Below, in pieces: positions 5,571 to 6,148 of a stretch of DNA of 6,148 nt (the first letter of the stretch is position 1; every line of letters begins with the position of its first letter). The notes beneath the pieces were generated by a model. That model was given only the letters and a program-made list of their open reading frames with translations, was not told where the DNA came from and searched no databases. A program made the position numbers and the translations under genes. The stretch spans positions 1 to 6,148 of the forward strand of contig SXOW01000377.1 of the NCBI GenBank assembly GCA_005778315.1, given 5' to 3'. This stretch comes from Acidobacteriota bacterium (lineage in GTDB: Bacteria > Acidobacteriota > Vicinamibacteria > Vicinamibacterales > UBA8438).

Positions 5571-5584
5571 CTGGCCTGCGCCAG
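5571..5584 (-). terminator. Small hairpin just after the NHL gene
   Basis: CTGGC (5571-5575) and GCCAG (5580-5584) flank a 4-base loop, nine bases past the stop of the NHL gene. The position suits a terminator but the stem is short and no T-run follows on the minus strand. Confidence 0.3.
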
Positions 5585-5593
5585 CCACTCCGC

Positions 5594-6148
5594 TTACGGC
5601 TGCGCGACGACCTCGACGAAGGGCTCGTCAACGAGCAAGGCCTTGGCCGCATCGGGCTTCGGTACGAGCTTCTGGAGCCGACCGTGCTGATTGTCAGCGC
5701 CATACATGCTGCCCTCGCTGTCGACGGAGAACGAGTGCACCTCCCGGAACATCCCCGGACCTTCAGTGGGCATGCGGGCCGTGTACTGCGGGTTGCCGTT
5801 CAGGTCGAGCTGCTTGATGCTGGCCCCGGTGGACGAGACGTCCGTGACGAACACGTCGTACTGGTTGACGATGATGTCCAGTGGCAAGTCGAAACCGGGC
5901 CAGGTACCAATCGGTGAAATGTTGGGGTGATACCACGCCGAGCGGGTGGTCTCGTTGAACACCTGGACCCGCCGGTTGTCGCGGTCCGCCACGAAGATAC
6001 GGCCATTGGGCCCCAACGCCAGGGAGTGCGGGCGATTGAACCGTCCGCGCCCGTCGCCAGGCTCGCCACCGAACTCCGTGATGTAGTTCAAATCCGCGTC
6101 CAGAATCATGACCCGACCGTGGATGATGCCGTCGGCGATCATGATGCG
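5594..6148 (-). CDS. NHL-repeat beta-propeller protein, C-terminal part (5' end beyond window)
   Basis: The frame is open from the right edge to a TAA at 5594-5596, giving 184 residues. The first codons in the window read RIMIADGIIHGRVMILDAD, which already looks like the middle of a propeller blade, so the ATG at 6142 is most likely internal and the gene begins outside. NHL-type blades follow: FNRPHSLALGPNGRIFVADR with DNRRVQVFN after it, then FDLPLDIIVNQYDVFVTD with IKQLDLNG, then FREVHSFSVDSEGSMYGAD with GRLQKLVP. NHL propellers bind proteins, RNA or sugars, and one branch has peptidyl-alpha-hydroxyglycine lyase activity; the PHSLALGPNG and VADRxNRRVQVF wording resembles that secreted branch common in Acidobacteriota. 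Whether lyase residues are kept cannot be judged from this fragment. The last blade is less regular (YGAD for VAD), as is usual near a C-terminus. Location is probably extracytoplasmic, but the signal peptide is not visible. Confidence 0.8.
   Translation of the reverse strand, partial: RIMIADGIIHGRVMILDADLNYITEFGGEPGDGRGRFNRPHSLALGPNGRIFVADRDNRRVQVFNETTRSAWYHPNISPIGTWPGFDLPLDIIVNQYDVFVTDVSSTGASIKQLDLNGNPQYTARMPTEGPGMFREVHSFSVDSEGSMYGADNQHGRLQKLVPKPDAAKALLVDEPFVEVVAQP

Larger units (their letters stand above)
5423..5593. other. Structured intergenic spacer with several inverted repeats
   Basis: These 171 bp lie between the stop of the NHL gene and the start of the membrane-anchored gene, both on the minus strand. 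I see no coding potential. It holds four hairpin-forming segments in a row: 5456-5488, 5493-5520, 5521-5555 and 5571-5584. The loops of the first and third both contain CAAGCCGG. It may be a terminator cluster, a structured 5' leader, or a small RNA; the sequence alone does not decide. No clear -10/-35 pair was found. Confidence 0.5.

Noticed and set aside
5169..5588. Minus-strand open frame of 139 codons covering the structured spacer
   Set aside because: It overlaps the membrane-anchored gene in another frame and its translation is Arg/Gly-rich without any family likeness.
6140..6142. ATG at 6142 as the true start of the NHL gene
   Set aside because: The reading frame continues upstream to the edge, and the residues around it already form part of a propeller blade, with no signal peptide or ribosome site visible.
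1..6148. Mobile element, CRISPR array, tRNA/rRNA or toxin-antitoxin pair
   Set aside because: I looked for transposase motifs, terminal inverted repeats, regularly spaced repeats, tRNA-like cloverleafs and small paired genes, and found none.

Overview
The window is GC-rich DNA carrying seven recognisable protein genes plus one NHL-type gene cut by the right edge, so eight in all, two of them partial. No RNA gene, CRISPR array, insertion sequence or phage gene was seen. The mix suggests an uncultured member of Acidobacteriota, perhaps the Vicinamibacteria side: secreted proteins with an S-x-GRPD-x-x-G-(W/Y) N-terminal motif, a DUF5715-LysM protein, an NHL beta-propeller and many fatty-acid/CoA type enzymes. 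This placement is inference from protein style, not a phylogeny.

Left part (1-2306, all minus strand). Reading leftwards: a DUF5715 + LysM envelope protein (2306-1530), a 136-bp gap with a weak hairpin and a possible -10 box, a secreted protein of unknown function (1393-560), a 51-bp gap, then a second secreted protein of unknown function that runs off the left edge (508-1). The last two share an N-terminal motif just after their signal peptides and probably form an operon.

Middle (2307-4909). A 253-bp divergent spacer leads to a NUDT19-like Nudix hydrolase on the plus strand (2560-3258). It converges, over a 25-bp gap holding a small hairpin, on a short-chain dehydrogenase/reductase (4066-3284). 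That gene diverges over 57 bp from an enoyl-CoA hydratase/isomerase (4124-4909). These three could all act in acyl-CoA or lipid metabolism, but they are not co-transcribed, so the link is only proximity.

Right part (4910-6148, minus strand). A membrane-anchored conserved protein of unknown function (5422-4916) ends 6 bp from the hydratase. Upstream of it is a 171-bp spacer unusually rich in inverted repeats, including a 14-bp stem with one bulged base. Beyond that is the C-terminal part of an NHL beta-propeller protein (6148-5594). The structured spacer with two hairpin loops sharing the same 8-mer is the least ordinary non-coding signal here. No complete novel system is evident; the best candidates for unexplored biology are the paired secreted proteins and this spacer.
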